Source: Schizosaccharomyces osmophilus
Taxonomy: Eukaryota; Ascomycota; Schizosaccharomycetes; Schizosaccharomycetales; Schizosaccharomycetaceae
DNA: 64,000 bases
Reading direction: 5' to 3'
Assembly: GCF_027921745.1 (NCBI RefSeq)
Contig: NC_079238.1
Coordinates: 5,270,001-5,334,000, forward strand
In this document: in pieces, positions 63,775 to 64,000 of the stretch
How the letters are laid out: every line of letters begins with the position of its first letter
Numbering within the stretch: the stretch's first letter is position 1
Notes under the pieces: generated by a model
Databases searched by the model: none
Seen by the model: the letters and a program-made list of their open reading frames with translations, nothing else
What the model was told of the DNA's origin: nothing
Made by a program: the position numbers and the translations under genes

Positions 63775-64000
63775 TTAGTAATTCTCTGCATTTCCTTGGT
63801 CAAGTGCTTCTTCCAAAAGACGGTATGTAGCACGCAAAGGAAGTCCAACAATATTGGTATAATCACCTTGAATGGATTCTACCAAAAGAGCACCAAATCC
63901 CTAAATTGTTAGCAGTCTATGAAGAGAGAACAATCGAAATATCTTACCTGAATACCATAGCCACCAGCCTTATCAAGACCCTCGCCGCAACGAACGTAGG
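63775..64000 (-). CDS. Maf-like nucleoside-triphosphate pyrophosphatase, C-terminal part
   Basis: Partial: the gene continues beyond 64000. Exons 64000-63948 and 63900-63775 are separated by a 47-nt intron (GTAAGA donor, GCTAACAATTTAG end). The peptide reads [35 protein letters not shown], the C-terminal signature of Maf/ASMTL proteins (DKAG.Y.IQG.G...V..I.GDY.NVVGLP). Maf proteins hydrolyse dTTP, UTP and modified nucleotides to monophosphates, a house-cleaning function. It lies after rpn15 as in S. pombe. Catalytic N-terminal residues are outside the window. Confidence 0.9.

Noticed and set aside
1-64000. Search for LTR elements, other transposons and virus-like remnants
   Set aside because: No terminal repeats, integrase or reverse-transcriptase motifs, or target-site duplications were recognised anywhere in the window.

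Overview
This window is chromosomal DNA of a fission yeast (Schizosaccharomyces). It is AT-rich and gene-dense, with short introns that have GTATGT/GTAAGT donors and CTRAY branch points. The proteins are close to, but clearly not identical with, the S. pombe products Cdc4, Paa1, U2AF23, Sum1, Dss1 and Hrp3. That degree of divergence suggests the S. octosporus / cryophilus / osmophilus group rather than S. pombe itself; this is judged from memory, not from a search.

Layout, left to right. Positions 1-24620 follow the order I recall for S. pombe clone SPAP8A3: ZIP zinc transporter (partial), hsp9, ski7, U2AF small subunit, DAHP synthase, cdc4, paa1, a PRELI/Ups lipid-transfer protein, an Obg-type mitochondrial GTPase, tripeptidyl-peptidase II, a Gid4/Vid24-domain protein and sls1. 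Positions 24990-62300 follow SPAC4D7: sec71, a GDPD phosphodiesterase, a Gemin6-like protein, pop2, cis-prenyltransferase, sum1 (eIF3i), siroheme synthase, a SUN-domain protein, ade4, eIF2B-gamma, spt20, dsc4, a small N-myristoyl-type protein, fet5, prp40, a small membrane protein and hrp3. The end (62836-64000) is rpn15/dss1 and the 3' part of a Maf-like pyrophosphatase. These are unrelated housekeeping genes; there is no operon-like pathway cluster. Exon structures were rebuilt by hand and checked by reading phase. Every spliced coding sequence closes in frame, and several match the lengths I remember for the S. pombe proteins (Cdc4 141, Paa1 590, Sum1 328, Dss1 71 aa).

The most interesting material lies between the coding genes. 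The tif223-spt20 gap (48086-49023) carries, on the minus strand, what looks like a non-coding snoRNA host gene: a TATA box and two well-formed introns, each with one C/D-box snoRNA. One of these is recognisably U24. A third C/D snoRNA, with a 7-bp terminal stem, sits inside a probable intron of the ade4 5' leader (45085-45386). Other observations are a structured, GC-rich second intron of sum1, a perfect 11-bp-arm palindrome upstream of the U2AF23 gene, a second SUN-domain protein, a small myristoyl-type protein with a VIM-like AAxxR motif, and a Ski7 whose GTPase motifs are degraded.

I saw no transposons, LTRs, virus-like elements, tRNA genes, rRNA genes or CRISPR arrays.
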